Shown: piece after piece, positions 53,298 to 64,000 of the stretch
Layout: each line of letters opens with the position of its first letter
Position numbering within the stretch: the first letter of the stretch is position 1
Made by a program: the position numbers and the translations under genes
The notes under the pieces: model-generated
The model's database searches: none
Seen by the model: the letters and a program-made list of their open reading frames with translations, nothing else
Told to the model about the DNA's origin: nothing
From: Psychromonas sp. MB-3u-54
Lineage (GTDB): Bacteria > Pseudomonadota > Gammaproteobacteria > Enterobacterales > Psychromonadaceae
Direction: 5' to 3'
Length of the DNA stretch: 64,000 nt
NCBI RefSeq assembly: GCF_002836415.1
Contig: NZ_PJBP01000086.1
Location: forward strand, 1 to 64,000

Positions 53298-54695
53298 ATG
53301 CTGAGTAGTTTGTGGAACTTAGGCGCATTTATCGTCGCATTAAGCATTCTGGTGGCTGTTCATGAATTTGGACATTTTTGGGTGGCAAGAAAATGCGGCG
53401 TGAAAGTTCACCGTTTTTCTATTGGCTTTGGTAAAGTTTTATTTAAATGGTTTGATAAACAGGGAACCGAATTTGCTGTTGCAGCGATCCCTCTCGGTGG
53501 TTATGTTAAAATGCTCGATGGCCGAATCGACAAATTAAGTGCTGGGGATGAAGCATTTGCCTTTGATCAAAAAACCGTTTGGCAGCGCATTGCAATTGTT
53601 TCTGCAGGACCTGTTGCTAATTTTATATTAGCCGTTATTGCCTTCTTTTTTATGTATATGATCGGCGTGAACAGCGCTAAACCTATCGTTGAAACAACAG
53701 AGTTCAACAGCCCCATGAGTGTTTTACAAGACGAAAAGCACTTTCAAGTGGTTGCTATCAACAACCAAGCGGTTGAAGATTGGGATTCATTGAACTTAGC
53801 ATTGGTTAATCAAATTGGTGAAAATCAGTTTAATATCACTATTCAGCCGCTAAAAGACAGCCATCAGCCACTAAAAAATAACAATGCTGGACTCTCCAGT
53901 GAACCTACAAAAAGTTTCACTGTCTCATTGCAGGATTGGCAATTTGATCCCAAAACAGAGTCAATTATTAGCAGCTTAGGTTTTATTCCCTATCGGCCTG
54001 CGATCTATTTAGAGGTTGGGCAACTGACTAAAGGCGGGGCAGCAGACAAGGCCGGTTTACGAATCGGTGATAAGTTATTAAGCATTGATGGTGAGAAATT
54101 AAACAATTGGCAGCAATTTGTCGCGCTTATCCAAAAAAATGCACAGCAAACGCTGCAACTTGAAATCGAAAGAGGCACAATAACACAAACAGTTAAGCTG
54201 ACACCGGCAGCAAGAAAGCTTGAATCTGAACTTATTCAAGGGCATATTGGCGTTTCCCCTGCAATGGAGACTTACCCGGAAGAATACCGGGTTAAACTGC
54301 AATTTGGGCCATTAGCCGCACTGGATCGCGCCATTGAACAAACCGGGGTGCTTACAAAGTTAACTTTTAATACCATAGTAAAGCTGGTCACTGGCGATAT
54401 TTCAGTTAAAAATCTCAGTGGACCGGTCGCAATTGCTAAAGGCGCCGGTATGAGTGCAAATTATGGTATTGAATATTTTTTAGGATTTTTAGCCTTAATT
54501 AGTGTCAACTTGGGATTAATGAATTTAATTCCTCTGCCGGTATTAGATGGCGGGCACCTGTTATACTATTTTTTCGAAGTTGTGACGGGAAAAGCGGTTC
54601 CAGAAAGGGTGCAAGAGATAGGATTTAGAATAGGTGGCGCTATTTTAATAACCCTGATGCTGATTGCTATACTGAATGATTTTGATTTATTATAG
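53298..54695 (+). CDS. rseP: Site-2 protease RseP
   Basis: Intramembrane zinc metalloprotease that cleaves RseA and releases sigma-E. 465 residues: HExxH motif H22-E23-F-G-H26 in the first helix, PDZ domains in the periplasmic centre (KGGAADKAGLRIGDKLLSIDGE) and the C-terminal LDG motif NLIPLPVLDGGHLLYY. Some linker sequence (around residues 190-205, rich in Asn/Ser/Lys) looks less conserved. It sits between dxr and bamA as usual. Confidence 0.97.
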   Translation: MLSSLWNLGAFIVALSILVAVHEFGHFWVARKCGVKVHRFSIGFGKVLFKWFDKQGTEFAVAAIPLGGYVKMLDGRIDKLSAGDEAFAFDQKTVWQRIAIVSAGPVANFILAVIAFFFMYMIGVNSAKPIVETTEFNSPMSVLQDEKHFQVVAINNQAVEDWDSLNLALVNQIGENQFNITIQPLKDSHQPLKNNNAGLSSEPTKSFTVSLQDWQFDPKTESIISSLGFIPYRPAIYLEVGQLTKGGAADKAGLRIGDKLLSIDGEKLNNWQQFVALIQKNAQQTLQLEIERGTITQTVKLTPAARKLESELIQGHIGVSPAMETYPEEYRVKLQFGPLAALDRAIEQTGVLTKLTFNTIVKLVTGDISVKNLSGPVAIAKGAGMSANYGIEYFLGFLALISVNLGLMNLIPLPVLDGGHLLYYFFEVVTGKAVPERVQEIGFRIGGAILITLMLIAILNDFDLL

Positions 54696-54897
54696 AACCT
54701 TCGGAACCATCGTTTAACTCATGATGGTATTGAAACTTAGGTCATTAGTTTATAAACGCCACATCTTTTATATTTGGTTACCTATTCCAGTTGTTTAAGG
54801 TTTTACTTAAGTCTCATGCTGGCGGTTTCCTCAAAAATGATGTGCTTAGTAAGTACAAAAAACACCCTATAAGTGTTGTAAAGGATTAGCTAATAAA

Positions 54898-57306
54898 ATG
54901 ATTAAGAAATTTTTACTTACTGGTGCATTGGTAATCGGCAGTTGTATTTCGGGATTTTCCTTTGCGGAAAAATTTACCGTTTCTGATTTGCAGTTTGAAG
55001 GTCTGCAGCGCGTGACTTTAGGTGCTGCGTTGCTCAGTTTGCCTATTCGGGAAGGTGATGCCGTTGACGATTATGCATTAGGAAAAGCGTTAAAACAGCT
55101 TTATGCCAGCAGTTACTTTGAGTCTATTGAGTTACTCAGAGAGGGGGATGTTTTAATATTCAAAGTAAAAGAACGCCCGACCATTAGTAATGTAGAACTC
55201 TCCGGAAACAAAAAGCTCACTGAAGAACAAATCTTTGATTCGCTTAAATCATCAGCGCTGAAAGTGGGTGAATCTCTGGATCGTACCACTCTCTCGGGAA
55301 TTGAAAAAAGTCTTGAAGATTTTTATCATAGTGTAGGTAAATACAGTGCCAAAGTTGAGGCCGTGGTGACGTCATTGCCACGTAATCGTGTCTCGATTAA
55401 ATTTAGATTTAAAGAAGGCCGCACGGCAAAAATTGAGCAGATAAATATTGTCGGCAACAATGCTTTTACGGATCAAGATTTATTAAAACGCCTGACCCTA
55501 GGTGATTCCGGCGGTTGGTGGGACTTCTTTGCTGATGATGCCTACCAAAAACAGAAATTGGCGGGTGACCTTGAAGTTATCAAAAGTTATTATTTAGACC
55601 GTGGTTATATTCGTTTTGCTATTGATGAGTCACAGGTAGCATTAACGCCCGATAAAAAAGGGGTTTACGTTACGGTTAATATTAATGAAGGGAAAATATA
55701 CAGCGTTTCTGATGTTAATTTTATCGGCAATCTGCTCGGTTATGATGATGATATTGCCTCACTTGTCCCTTTTAAGCGCGGTGATATTTATGCGGCTTCC
55801 GAGGTCATATTTACAGAGCAAAGTATTCGCAAGTACTTTGGCCGTTTAGGCTATGCCTATCCGCAAATCACCACTTATCCTGAAGTTAATGATGCGACCA
55901 ACAGTGTTGTTATCAATTTTTCTGTGGATCCAGGATCGCGCGGTTATGTACGGCACATCAATATCTCCGGCAATACGACAAGCAAAGATGTGGTTATACG
56001 CCGCGAGATGCGCCAAATGGAAGGCGGTTGGTTATCAAGCGAAAATATTGAAACCTCAAAATCGCGCTTAAATCGGCTCGGATTTTTCTCCAAAATTGAT
56101 ATTAATACGGAAAGAATAAGTGATGATTTAGTTGATTTAAACCTTAACGTCGAAGAACAGGCTTCCGGTTCATTTAATGCAGGTATCGGCTATGGTACTG
56201 AGTCCGGAATGAGTTTAACTGCAGGGATACAGCAGAATAACTTTTTAGGCTCGGGTGATAAAGTTGGCTTTGAAGTAAAAACCAACCAATATAATCTCAG
56301 TGCAAATGTTAACTATACAACGCCTTATCTGACTAAAGATGGCGTCAGTGCCGGTGGTCGTCTTTTTTATGATAAATTTGAAGCGGGCGACGCAAATATT
56401 GTTGATTATACCAATACAACCTACGGGGTGCGTTTAAATAGCGGTTTTCCGGTGAATGAAACAAACCGTTTAGGGTTTAGTGTCGGTTGGGAAAATAACG
56501 GTATTTCACAATTAAATTCCTATGATCAATTTAAGACATTTTGGGATATTTATAAACCCTATCTAGAGTCCGATAACTCAGCAACATTTCAGAACTTTGA
56601 TATCTCGGCTAATTGGACAAGAAATAATTTAGATAAAGGGCAGTTAGCGACTCAGGGGACTAAGCATTCTCTGTCGAGTAAAATAACGGTTCCGGGTTCT
56701 GATTTACAGTATTTTAAAATTAATTTTAATATTAGTCATTATCAGCGCATTACCGAGTCGGGAGATTGGACGACTTTAGTCAGAGCCTCGGGAGGATACG
56801 GAAACGGTTATGGACAACTTGAAGGTAATGATCAGATTTTACCTTTCTTTGAAAATTATTATGTTGGCGGCTACCGGACCCTGCGTGGTTTTGCGAGTAA
56901 TACCGTCGGTCCTCGTTCTCTATATGTCAACAATGGCAATGTATCATTAACCGATAATGCAGTGGGTGGTAACGCTAAGTATACCCTGAGTGGCGAAGTG
57001 ATTTTCCCTGTCCCCTTTTTAGATGAGGCTTATGCAAGGCAGGCGCGCACCAGCTTATTTGTTGACGCGGGCGAGACTTGGGACACCGAATTTAATTATG
57101 ATGATTATAGTCAGCTCGGTTGTGTCTCTAATTGTGCTTATTTTGCCGATTATTCTAAACCCGGCAGGATTCGCGTCTCGGCAGGTACTCAAATCACTTG
57201 GGTATCGCCAATGGGACCGTTAATATTCACGCTGGCATGGCCTTTAATCGAATATGAGGGCGATCAGACTGAAATGTTCTCATTTAATATCGGCGAAACT
57301 TTCTAA
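54898..57306 (+). CDS. bamA: Outer-membrane protein assembly factor BamA
   Basis: Omp85-family core of the BAM complex. 802 residues: a signal peptide to about residue 23 (GFSFA), five POTRA domains to about residue 420 and a 16-strand barrel with the conserved loop-6 motif YRTLRGF near residue 660. The last residue is phenylalanine (NIGETF), as in outer-membrane beta-barrel signals. ATG at 54898 after AAAGGATTAGC. ~200 bp separates it from rseP, where a promoter may lie. Confidence 0.97.
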   Translation: MIKKFLLTGALVIGSCISGFSFAEKFTVSDLQFEGLQRVTLGAALLSLPIREGDAVDDYALGKALKQLYASSYFESIELLREGDVLIFKVKERPTISNVELSGNKKLTEEQIFDSLKSSALKVGESLDRTTLSGIEKSLEDFYHSVGKYSAKVEAVVTSLPRNRVSIKFRFKEGRTAKIEQINIVGNNAFTDQDLLKRLTLGDSGGWWDFFADDAYQKQKLAGDLEVIKSYYLDRGYIRFAIDESQVALTPDKKGVYVTVNINEGKIYSVSDVNFIGNLLGYDDDIASLVPFKRGDIYAASEVIFTEQSIRKYFGRLGYAYPQITTYPEVNDATNSVVINFSVDPGSRGYVRHINISGNTTSKDVVIRREMRQMEGGWLSSENIETSKSRLNRLGFFSKIDINTERISDDLVDLNLNVEEQASGSFNAGIGYGTESGMSLTAGIQQNNFLGSGDKVGFEVKTNQYNLSANVNYTTPYLTKDGVSAGGRLFYDKFEAGDANIVDYTNTTYGVRLNSGFPVNETNRLGFSVGWENNGISQLNSYDQFKTFWDIYKPYLESDNSATFQNFDISANWTRNNLDKGQLATQGTKHSLSSKITVPGSDLQYFKINFNISHYQRITESGDWTTLVRASGGYGNGYGQLEGNDQILPFFENYYVGGYRTLRGFASNTVGPRSLYVNNGNVSLTDNAVGGNAKYTLSGEVIFPVPFLDEAYARQARTSLFVDAGETWDTEFNYDDYSQLGCVSNCAYFADYSKPGRIRVSAGTQITWVSPMGPLIFTLAWPLIEYEGDQTEMFSFNIGETF

Positions 57307-57382
57307 GCATTTATTTATACTAATTCCACTGACTAAGTGGCGTGATTTTTTCAATAATTTTCAATTATCAAGGAGCTAAAAG

Positions 57383-57895
57383 ATGAAAGCGTTTTTTAAA
57401 ATAGTTACATTAGCCGCAACACTGGTTTTCGTTCCCTACACGAACGCGGCACAGGCAGTACAAAAAATTGCCGTAGTATACCCGTCAAAAATCATGCAGG
57501 AATCTCCGCAACGTAACAAGATTATTAAAAAATTAGAAAATGAGTTCAAGGGCCGTTATCAAGCTCTGCAGCTGTTAGAAAATGAAATTAAGAAATTAGA
57601 AAAAACACTTCAGCGTGATGCCGAATTATTAGGTAAAGGTAAAGTGACCGCGATGAAACGTCAGGTTGAGGTTAAAGTATCTGAGTACAAATTAAAACGT
57701 AAAGCATTTGAAGAGGATAACCGTCGTCGTCAAGGTGAAGAGCAGCAAAAAGCATTAATTGTACTGCGTGACGTTATCAATAATATTGCAGCGCAAGACG
57801 ATTACGATATTATTCTTAATGGCGAGCAAATTGTTTTTTCTAAAACCACACTTGATATATCTGATCGCGTTATTAAAGAAATTAGCAAAAAATAG
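57383..57895 (+). CDS. skp: Periplasmic chaperone Skp (OmpH)
   Basis: 170 residues with a signal peptide (cleavage near TNAAQA) and two long charged coiled helices (residues 45-130) forming the tentacles of the trimeric outer-membrane-protein chaperone, then a beta-strand core segment near the C-terminus ([13 protein letters not shown]). AAGGAG before the ATG. Between bamA and lpxD as in E. coli. Confidence 0.95.
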   Translation: MKAFFKIVTLAATLVFVPYTNAAQAVQKIAVVYPSKIMQESPQRNKIIKKLENEFKGRYQALQLLENEIKKLEKTLQRDAELLGKGKVTAMKRQVEVKVSEYKLKRKAFEEDNRRRQGEEQQKALIVLRDVINNIAAQDDYDIILNGEQIVFSKTTLDISDRVIKEISKK

Positions 57896-57905
57896 GTTAT
57901 CAAGT

Positions 57906-58928
57906 ATGGAGTACAATTTAGGGCAATTAGCAAAACAACTTAATGCACAACTGGTCGGTGATGCTGATCTCAAAATATATCGACTTGCAACTTTTGAAAA
58001 AGCCGGGCAGGGTGATATTACTTTTGTCTCGGATAAAAACTTATTGACCAGATTAGATGAATGCAACGCGAGTGCGATTGTATTGCCGAATTTTTTTAAA
58101 CAAGGCTATCAAGGCAATGCGCTGTTTATGGAAACCCCCTATGTGGGTTATGCATTATTAGCCAGGATTTTTGATACGACGCCAAATCCGCAACCTGCTA
58201 TTGCCGTTTCAGCACAGATTCATAAAGATGCAATAATAGGTCATAATGTGACTATTGCGCATAATGTGGTGATTGAAGAAGGGGTGGTGATTGGTGATAA
58301 TTGTCAAATTATGGACAATGTTGTCGTTGGGCAGTACAGCACTCTGGGAGAGAAAACCAGAATTTACCCTAATGCCACTCTTTATCATCAAACTGAGTTG
58401 GGTAAGCGCTGTATTATTCATGCGAATGCGGTTATCGGATCCGATGGTTTTGGCAATGCGCCATATCAGGGGACTTGGATTAAAATTCCGCAAATAGGCA
58501 AAGTCATTATTGGTGATGATGTTGAAATCGGGGCTTCAACAACGATTGATCGTGGCGGGCTATCGGATACGCTGATTGGAGATGGCGTCAAAATTGACAA
58601 TCAATGTCAAATTGCCCATAACGTTTCCATTGGCGCACATACTGCAATAGCAGGTGGATCAAACATTGCGGGCAGTACCAAGGTAGGCTCGAACTGTATT
58701 ATAGGCGGATCCGTTGCCATGAATGGCCATATAACCATTGCAGATAACGTCGTGGTTACGGGTGACAGCATGGTAATGCGCAGTATTACAGAACCGGGTA
58801 TTTATTCGTCCGGCGTACCAGCACAAAAAAACAAAGCATGGCGTAAAACAACCGCTTATACATTAAAGATTGATGATCTATTTAAACGTGTGAAAGCACT
58901 TGAAAAACAACTAAAAGATAATACTTAA
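57906..58928 (+). CDS. lpxD: UDP-3-O-acyl-glucosamine N-acyltransferase LpxD
   Basis: Third step of lipid A synthesis. 340 residues from the ATG at 57906, ten bases after skp (an overlapping open extension back into skp is not used). An N-terminal uridine-binding domain (DITFVSDKN) is followed by a left-handed beta helix of hexapeptide repeats; the catalytic histidine is in [10 protein letters not shown]. The C-terminal helix carries VKALEKQL. Confidence 0.96.
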   Translation: MEYNLGQLAKQLNAQLVGDADLKIYRLATFEKAGQGDITFVSDKNLLTRLDECNASAIVLPNFFKQGYQGNALFMETPYVGYALLARIFDTTPNPQPAIAVSAQIHKDAIIGHNVTIAHNVVIEEGVVIGDNCQIMDNVVVGQYSTLGEKTRIYPNATLYHQTELGKRCIIHANAVIGSDGFGNAPYQGTWIKIPQIGKVIIGDDVEIGASTTIDRGGLSDTLIGDGVKIDNQCQIAHNVSIGAHTAIAGGSNIAGSTKVGSNCIIGGSVAMNGHITIADNVVVTGDSMVMRSITEPGIYSSGVPAQKNKAWRKTTAYTLKIDDLFKRVKALEKQLKDNT

Positions 58929-58941
58929 GGAATAAAAAATC

Positions 58942-59394
58942 GTGACCAACGAATTAAATTCACTAGACATCAAAGAGATCATGGATCTTTTACCGCATCG
59001 TTACCCTTTTTTACTGGTCGATCGCGTGCTTGACTATGTACCTGGGAAAAGGCTGCATGGTATTAAAAATATCTCTTTTAATGAGCCCCAATTTACCGGG
59101 CACTTTCCGGGAACACCTATTTATCCCGGTGTAATGATCCTTGAATCATTAGCACAAGCAACCGGTGTACTGGCCTTTGCAACCTACGGAAAACCCGCTG
59201 TAAATGAACTGTATTTTCTGGCATCAATGGATAAAGTGCGCTTTAGAAGACCCGTTGTACCCGGTGATGTTTTAGATCTTGAAGTCATCTACCTTAAGGA
59301 TCGCCGTGGCATGGGTAAATTTGAATGTGTCGCAAAAGTGGATGGACAAGTCGCCTGCGAAGCGATGATCATGTGTGCAAGAAGAGAGATTTAA
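58942..59394 (+). CDS. fabZ: 3-hydroxyacyl-ACP dehydratase FabZ
   Basis: Fatty-acid elongation dehydratase. 150 residues with the active-site pair H54 ([11 protein letters not shown]) and E68 (ILESLAQ), same numbering as E. coli. GTG start at 58942, preceded by AAGGAA. Its TAA overlaps the lpxA ATG. Confidence 0.96.
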   Translation: MTNELNSLDIKEIMDLLPHRYPFLLVDRVLDYVPGKRLHGIKNISFNEPQFTGHFPGTPIYPGVMILESLAQATGVLAFATYGKPAVNELYFLASMDKVRFRRPVVPGDVLDLEVIYLKDRRGMGKFECVAKVDGQVACEAMIMCARREI

Positions 59395-60182
59395 TGACTA
59401 AAAAAATAGCAATGATTCATCCAACGGCGATTGTGCATGAAAATGCCATCATTGGAAAGGATGTCGAAATTGGACCTTATACAATTATTGGTGATCGTGT
59501 TGAAATTGGTGATAATTGCTGGATAGCACCACATGTTGTTATCAAAGGTCCGACCAAAATGGGTAAAGGCAATAAAATTTACCAGTTTGCTTCAATCGGA
59601 GAAGATTGCCAGGATCTGAAATATAACGGTGAAGAAACTTTCCTGGAGATTGGTGACAATAATGTTTTTCGTGAAAGTTGTACTATTCACCGCGGAACGG
59701 CTCAGGATCAGGGCACGACGCGGATCGGTAATCATAATTTACTGATGGCTTATGTGCATGTAGCGCATGATTGTGTACTGGGTGATAATATTATTTTATC
59801 AAATAATGCCACCTTAGCCGGTCATACTAAGATCGCGAATAATGTCATTATAGGCGGTCTTTCTGCCCTGCATCAATTTACCCGTGTTGGTGAGTTTGCC
59901 ATGATTGGCGGCTGCTCTGCGGTCAACAAAGACATTCCGCCGTACTTTATGGCGACGGGAAATTATGTGGAAGCGCAGGGTGTTAACTCGGTCGGGTTAA
60001 AACGCAGTGGTTTTGACAGTAAAGCTATTATGGAAATAAAACGCGCTTATAAAATACTTTGCCGCGAAGGTAATACGCTTGCGCAGGCAAAACTTAAAAT
60101 TGCAGAAAAATTAGCTGGTTGTCCGGAATTACAGGTTTTATACGATTTTATCTGTGAAGACAGTCGCGGCATTGTCCGTTAA
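59394..60182 (+). CDS. lpxA: UDP-N-acetylglucosamine acyltransferase LpxA
   Basis: First step of lipid A synthesis. 262 residues, identical in length to E. coli; hexapeptide-repeat beta helix with catalytic H125 in VAHDC and the hydrocarbon-ruler region after it. The ATG at 59394 overlaps the fabZ stop (TAATG); a longer open frame into fabZ is not used. A terminator follows. Confidence 0.97.
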   Translation: MTKKIAMIHPTAIVHENAIIGKDVEIGPYTIIGDRVEIGDNCWIAPHVVIKGPTKMGKGNKIYQFASIGEDCQDLKYNGEETFLEIGDNNVFRESCTIHRGTAQDQGTTRIGNHNLLMAYVHVAHDCVLGDNIILSNNATLAGHTKIANNVIIGGLSALHQFTRVGEFAMIGGCSAVNKDIPPYFMATGNYVEAQGVNSVGLKRSGFDSKAIMEIKRAYKILCREGNTLAQAKLKIAEKLAGCPELQVLYDFICEDSRGIVR

Positions 60183-60214
60183 GCATTTTGTACTGTGGTT
60201 TTATATTTGAAATA

Positions 60215-60238
60215 GGCTCATTAGAGCCTTTTTTTTTA
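60215..60238 (+). terminator. Terminator after lpxA
   Basis: AGGCTC-ATTA-GAGCCT followed by T8, 33 bp after lpxA and 16 bp before lpxB. Partial read-through would tune lpxB relative to lpxA. Confidence 0.88.
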
Positions 60239-60253
60239 AGAGCGAATTGAAAT

Positions 60254-61396
60254 ATGAATAAACCCTTGAGAATCGGTTTAATTGCCGGAGAAGCTTCAGG
60301 TGACATCCTAGGTGAAGGTTTAATTAAAGCATTAAAAATACATTATCCCGATGCTGTTTTCGAAGGGATCGCCGGGCCAAAAATGATTGCTCAGGGCTGT
60401 ACTGCTTTGCATCCGCTGGAAGCTTTGTCGGTGATGGGATTTGTCGAAGTACTGGGTAAATTAAGCAGTATTTTGCGTATTAGAAAATCTATTATCAAGC
60501 ATTTTATCGCTAACCCGCCGGATATTTTTATCGGTATTGATGCGCCGGATTTTAACCTGACGGTTGAGCTGAAATTAAAACAGCAATCTATTAAAACGAT
60601 TCATTATGTCAGTCCTTCTGTCTGGGCCTGGAAACAGTGGCGTATTCATAAAATTGCTAAAGCCACGGATCTGGTCTTAGCTTTTCTGCCCTTTGAAAAA
60701 GCGTTCTATGACCGATTTGATGTACCTTGCCGGTTTGTAGGCCATACGCTTGCGGATCAATTACCGCTGCAACCTGAAAAGCAACAAGCACGGCAAGTGC
60801 TGGGCCTTCAGGCCGATGCTAAATTACTGGCCATTTTACCCGGCAGCCGAAAAGCCGAGGTTGAAATTTTAGGCCCTATATTTTTACAGTCGGCAGCGTT
60901 ACTCAGCAGAAAATACCCGGCCTATAAATTTATTGTCCCTATGGTTAATGCGGCGCGTAAAAAACAACTTTTAGCGCTGCAGCAACAATATGCTCCGGAT
61001 TTGCCTCTGCAGATTTTTGACGGGCAGGCGAGCGCTGTTTTACAATCAGCCGATGCGGTATTACTTGCCTCGGGCACGGCAGCATTAGAAGCAATGCTCG
61101 CCAAAGTGCCGATGGTGGTTGCCTATAAAGTGAACCTTCTCACTTATGTTATTGCCAAAGCCTTAGTGAAGGTTAAATACACTTCACTGCCGAACTTAAT
61201 TGCCGATCAAGAAATTGTAAAAGAGCTCAGTCAATATAATTGTACCGTGGACAATATAGTCGCAGCATTAGAGCCCTTATTAGGCCAGGATAACCATGAA
61301 ATGATCAATACTTTCATCCAATTGCACAAGTTGATTCGCTGTGATGCCGACCAGCAAGCAGCCCAGGCTGTGGTTGATCTAATAAATAAAAAATAG
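60254..61396 (+). CDS. lpxB: Lipid-A-disaccharide synthase LpxB
   Basis: GT-B glycosyltransferase joining UDP-diacylglucosamine and lipid X. 380 residues with [14 protein letters not shown] at the N-terminus, [14 protein letters not shown] and the nucleotide-binding [11 protein letters not shown], plus [12 protein letters not shown] near the end. ATG at 60254. Confidence 0.97.
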   Translation: MNKPLRIGLIAGEASGDILGEGLIKALKIHYPDAVFEGIAGPKMIAQGCTALHPLEALSVMGFVEVLGKLSSILRIRKSIIKHFIANPPDIFIGIDAPDFNLTVELKLKQQSIKTIHYVSPSVWAWKQWRIHKIAKATDLVLAFLPFEKAFYDRFDVPCRFVGHTLADQLPLQPEKQQARQVLGLQADAKLLAILPGSRKAEVEILGPIFLQSAALLSRKYPAYKFIVPMVNAARKKQLLALQQQYAPDLPLQIFDGQASAVLQSADAVLLASGTAALEAMLAKVPMVVAYKVNLLTYVIAKALVKVKYTSLPNLIADQEIVKELSQYNCTVDNIVAALEPLLGQDNHEMINTFIQLHKLIRCDADQQAAQAVVDLINKK

Positions 61397-61413
61397 ACCT
61401 AATAGAGCGTAAT

Positions 61414-62028
61414 ATGAGTAAGTTAAAAATTGATTTCCCTGCGGTTGTATACCCCGATTTCAGCTTGATTGCCGGTGTTGATGAGGTGGGGCGAGGCCCC
61501 TTAGTCGGCGACGTGGTGACCGCCTGTGTTATTCTGGATGCCAATAATCCCATATCGGGTTTAGCCGATTCGAAAAAACTCAGTGAAAAGAAACTGGCGC
61601 TGTTGTTTGATGAGATTCAGGAAAAAGCCCTGTATGTGGCCGTAGGCCGCGCCTCACCTTTGGAAATAGATGAGCTTAATATTTTGCATGCGACTATGCT
61701 GGCGATGCAGCGTGCGGTTGATAATCTAAGCATTCAGCCGGAATTTGTCTTTATTGATGGCAACCGTTGTCCTGAATTGAGCATGCCCTGTGAAAGTGTT
61801 GTAAAAGGGGATGCGCGTGTTGCCGAAATAAGTGCGGCATCTATTATTGCTAAGGTCACTCGGGATCGGGAAATGTGTGAATTAGATAAACAATATCCAC
61901 AATATGGATTTGCTAAGCATAAAGGCTATCCTACCAAAGCGCATTTTGAAGCAATCGAAAAACACGGTGTGACAGCCGAATATCGTAAAAGTTTTAAACC
62001 CGTTAAAAAGATATTGGGTTTGTTATAA
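61414..62028 (+). CDS. rnhB: Ribonuclease HII
   Basis: Removes ribonucleotides from DNA and RNA primers. 204 residues with D23-E24-VGRGP, the second catalytic aspartate in VFIDGN, and [15 protein letters not shown] at 61414. Between lpxB and dnaE as in E. coli. Its 3' end is duplicated downstream. Confidence 0.96.
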   Translation: MSKLKIDFPAVVYPDFSLIAGVDEVGRGPLVGDVVTACVILDANNPISGLADSKKLSEKKLALLFDEIQEKALYVAVGRASPLEIDELNILHATMLAMQRAVDNLSIQPEFVFIDGNRCPELSMPCESVVKGDARVAEISAASIIAKVTRDREMCELDKQYPQYGFAKHKGYPTKAHFEAIEKHGVTAEYRKSFKPVKKILGLL

Positions 62029-62029
62029 T
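62021..62029 (+). promoter_or_regulatory. Extended -10 element, upstream copy
   Basis: TGTTATAAT (TGn plus a consensus TATAAT) spans the rnhB stop codon. No good -35 is seen, as is common with extended -10 promoters. Candidate dnaE promoter. Confidence 0.45.
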
Positions 62030-62120
62030 AGTGCATTTCGCAGCAATCGAAAAACACCTGTATACCGTAAAAATTTTAAACCCGTTTAAAAGATACTGGA
62101 TTTGTTATAATAGTGCATTG
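62029..62120 (+). repeat. Diverged duplication of the rnhB 3' end
   Basis: GCAATCGAAAAACAC, TTTTAAACCCGTT and TTGTTATAATAGTGCATT from the rnhB end recur 82-92 bp downstream with a small deletion between the first two blocks. Each copy ends in TGTTATAAT. Confidence 0.85.
62103..62111 (+). promoter_or_regulatory. Extended -10 element, downstream copy
   Basis: Same TGTTATAAT as at 62021, created by the duplication; about 105 bp before the dnaE ATG. Confidence 0.45.
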
Positions 62121-62215
62121 AAGAAAATGGCTATTACAATTGCTAAATTTTTAAGCAGTTAAACACCAGCGGATCTGTTATTCAAATAATAGTAAAGTTA
62201 TAAAATCGAGATTGT

Positions 62216-64000
62216 ATGTCAGCAGAGCAAAGCACAAGTATTTCAACTAACCAGCCAAAGTTTATTCACTTAAGAGTGCACAGTGATTATTCTATGGTCG
62301 ATGGTGTCACTAAAATAAAACCCTTAGTAGCGAAAGCCGCCGCATTAAATATGCCGGCATTAGCTATCACCGAACAGACTAATTTTTGCGGTTTGGTTAA
62401 GTTTTACGGTGCAGCCCATGACGCCGGTATCAAGCCGATTGTGGGTGCTGATTTTTGGGTGAAAAGTGAACTGCTTGCCGATGAACAGTTTCGTATTACG
62501 GCACTGGCAATGGATAATGACGGTTATAAAAATCTGACCGAATTAATCTCTAAAGCTTATTTACGGGGCCATGTTGGAGGCCGTGCTGTGATTGATCTGG
62601 CCTGGTTAGCTGAGCATAATCGAGGCATTATTTTACTTTCCGGCGGTAAAGATGGCGATCTGGGTAAAGCATTATTAAAAGGTAACCACGAGCTTGCGGT
62701 TGAAATTATTCAGTTTTATCAACAATACTTCGCGCAGCGTTATTACATCGAATTAATACGCACCAATCGCCTTCATGAAGAAACCTATCTGCATTACGCC
62801 TTAGATTGGGCTGAAAAATACCAGCTGCCCGTTGTTGCAACCAATGAAGTCGTTTTTGCCGATAAAGCGCTTTACGATGCCCATGAAATTCGGGTTTGTA
62901 TTAATCAGGGTTATACATTGGGTGATAATCGCCGTCCTAAACAATACAGTGATGAGCAATATCTTCGCAGCCAGGAGGAGATGTGTGAACTTTTTTCAGA
63001 CATTCCGGAGGCGCTTGAAAACAGTGTTGAAATCGCCAAACGCTGTAATGTGACGCTGCGCTTAGGTGAATATTTTTTACCTGATTTCCCAACGGGTGAT
63101 ATGTCAATAACAGACTATTTTTGTGATGTTTCACGGCAAGGTTTAGAAGACCGTTTAGCCATTTTGTTTGATAAAAATTCGCCTGACTTTGCCGATATTC
63201 GCATCCCCTATGATCAACGTTTACAAATTGAATTAGACGTGATTAATACCATGGGGTTTCCCGGGTACTTTCTAATCGTGATGGAATTTATTCAGTGGAG
63301 TAAAGATAATAAGATCCCTGTTGGACCCGGACGGGGTTCAGGTGCCGGGTCATTAGTGGCTTATGCACTGAAAATCACTGATCTTGATCCCCTGGAGCTG
63401 GAATTACTGTTTGAACGATTCTTAAATCCGGAACGTGTTTCGATGCCCGATTTTGATATCGATTTCTGTATGGACAGGCGTGATGAAGTGATCGATCACG
63501 TTGCTGAATTGTACGGGCGAGACGCAGTATCACAGATCATTACCTTTGGCACTATGGCGTCAAAAGCGGTAATACGCGATGTCGGTCGAGTATTAGGGCA
63601 TCCCTATGGTTTTGTTGATGGGATTTCCAAGCTTATTCCGCCGACACCGGGTATGACCCTCAGCAAAGCATTTGCAGAAGAGCCACGTTTACAGGAACGT
63701 TATGACGGCAGTGAAGAGGTACGCGCATTAATTGATATGTGCCGCACCTTAGAGGGGACCATTCGTAATGCCGGTAAACATGCCGGTGGTGTGGTTATTT
63801 CGCCAACCACTATTACCGATTTTGCGCCTTTATATTGTGATGAGCTGGGTAATAACCCGGTGACCCAATTTGATAAAAATGATGTTGAAACCGCAGGGTT
63901 AGTAAAATTCGACTTTCTGGGCTTACGTACTCTGACCATAGTGCAATGGGCGCTGGATATGGCCAATGCGCATAAAGATGCGCGCGGTGAAGAGCCTATC
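62216..64000 (+). CDS. dnaE: DNA polymerase III alpha subunit DnaE (5' part)
   Basis: Replicative polymerase catalytic subunit; the first 595 codons are present and the gene leaves the window at 64000. The N-terminal PHP domain opens with [15 protein letters not shown], the polymerase part includes [16 protein letters not shown] and the catalytic aspartates in MPDFDIDFC (D412 and D414 region). ATG at 62216. The first ten or so residues ([12 protein letters not shown]) are a polar extension before the conserved start. Probably transcribed from the duplicated extended -10 elements and from read-through. Confidence 0.97.
   Translation, partial: MSAEQSTSISTNQPKFIHLRVHSDYSMVDGVTKIKPLVAKAAALNMPALAITEQTNFCGLVKFYGAAHDAGIKPIVGADFWVKSELLADEQFRITALAMDNDGYKNLTELISKAYLRGHVGGRAVIDLAWLAEHNRGIILLSGGKDGDLGKALLKGNHELAVEIIQFYQQYFAQRYYIELIRTNRLHEETYLHYALDWAEKYQLPVVATNEVVFADKALYDAHEIRVCINQGYTLGDNRRPKQYSDEQYLRSQEEMCELFSDIPEALENSVEIAKRCNVTLRLGEYFLPDFPTGDMSITDYFCDVSRQGLEDRLAILFDKNSPDFADIRIPYDQRLQIELDVINTMGFPGYFLIVMEFIQWSKDNKIPVGPGRGSGAGSLVAYALKITDLDPLELELLFERFLNPERVSMPDFDIDFCMDRRDEVIDHVAELYGRDAVSQIITFGTMASKAVIRDVGRVLGHPYGFVDGISKLIPPTPGMTLSKAFAEEPRLQERYDGSEEVRALIDMCRTLEGTIRNAGKHAGGVVISPTTITDFAPLYCDELGNNPVTQFDKNDVETAGLVKFDFLGLRTLTIVQWALDMANAHKDARGEEPI

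Overview
The window is a chromosomal segment of a gammaproteobacterium. Gene content and order (lipA-lipB-ybeD-dacA; glnK-amtB; a complete ccmABCDEFGHI operon; cmk-rpsA-ihfB-lapAB-pyrF; map-glnD; rpsB-tsf-pyrH-frr-uppS-cdsA-dxr-rseP-bamA-skp-lpxD-fabZ-lpxA-lpxB-rnhB-dnaE) are classical for the class. The frr-uppS-cdsA-dxr-rseP order, the AT-rich intergenic DNA and the abundant small intergenic repeats suggest a marine, perhaps cold-adapted, member of the Alteromonadales such as Psychromonas or a relative. That assignment is inference and was not tested against any database.

Region by region. 1-3.3 kb: minus-strand lipoate genes, ybeD and a D,D-carboxypeptidase. 3.4-5.3 kb: glnK-amtB behind a textbook NtrC site and sigma-54 promoter. 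5.5-12.8 kb: the system I cytochrome c maturation operon. 12.9-19.6 kb: mlaA, cmk, rpsA, ihfB, lapAB and pyrF. 19.6-20.6 kb: a MITE-like element and a MaoC-type protein. 20.6-24.6 kb: a ferric-iron ABC transporter under a Fur box with a Fnr-like site. 24.6-29.1 kb: glnD, map and a thioesterase gene on the minus strand.

From about 29.1 to 46.7 kb lies an accessory region between map and rpsB, which are adjacent and divergent in E. coli. It holds a cupredoxin gene and a decayed paralogue, a LysR/SDR pair, an OhrR-Ohr peroxide module with an oxidoreductase, an orphan GntR regulator, a three-gene cassette for membrane and exported proteins, a YefM-YoeB toxin-antitoxin pair, and a C5-cytosine methyltransferase facing an OLD-like ATPase/Toprim protein. 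Several copies of a large palindrome-rich repeat, short hairpin repeats, a 22-bp iteron-like array and gene remnants separate these modules. It looks like an insertion hot spot built up in steps.

From 46.75 kb the conserved translation, isoprenoid, outer-membrane and lipid A cluster resumes with a stringent-type promoter and an S2-type leader before rpsB, and runs off the right edge inside dnaE. Three genes (fbpC, dxr, rnhB) carry diverged tandem duplications of their 3' ends. At dxr/rseP the duplication makes a 12-codon minigene; at rnhB/dnaE it doubles an extended -10 element.

The best candidate for a poorly described system is the methyltransferase plus OLD-like ATPase pair at 42.9-46.1 kb, bracketed by inverted copies of a hairpin repeat.
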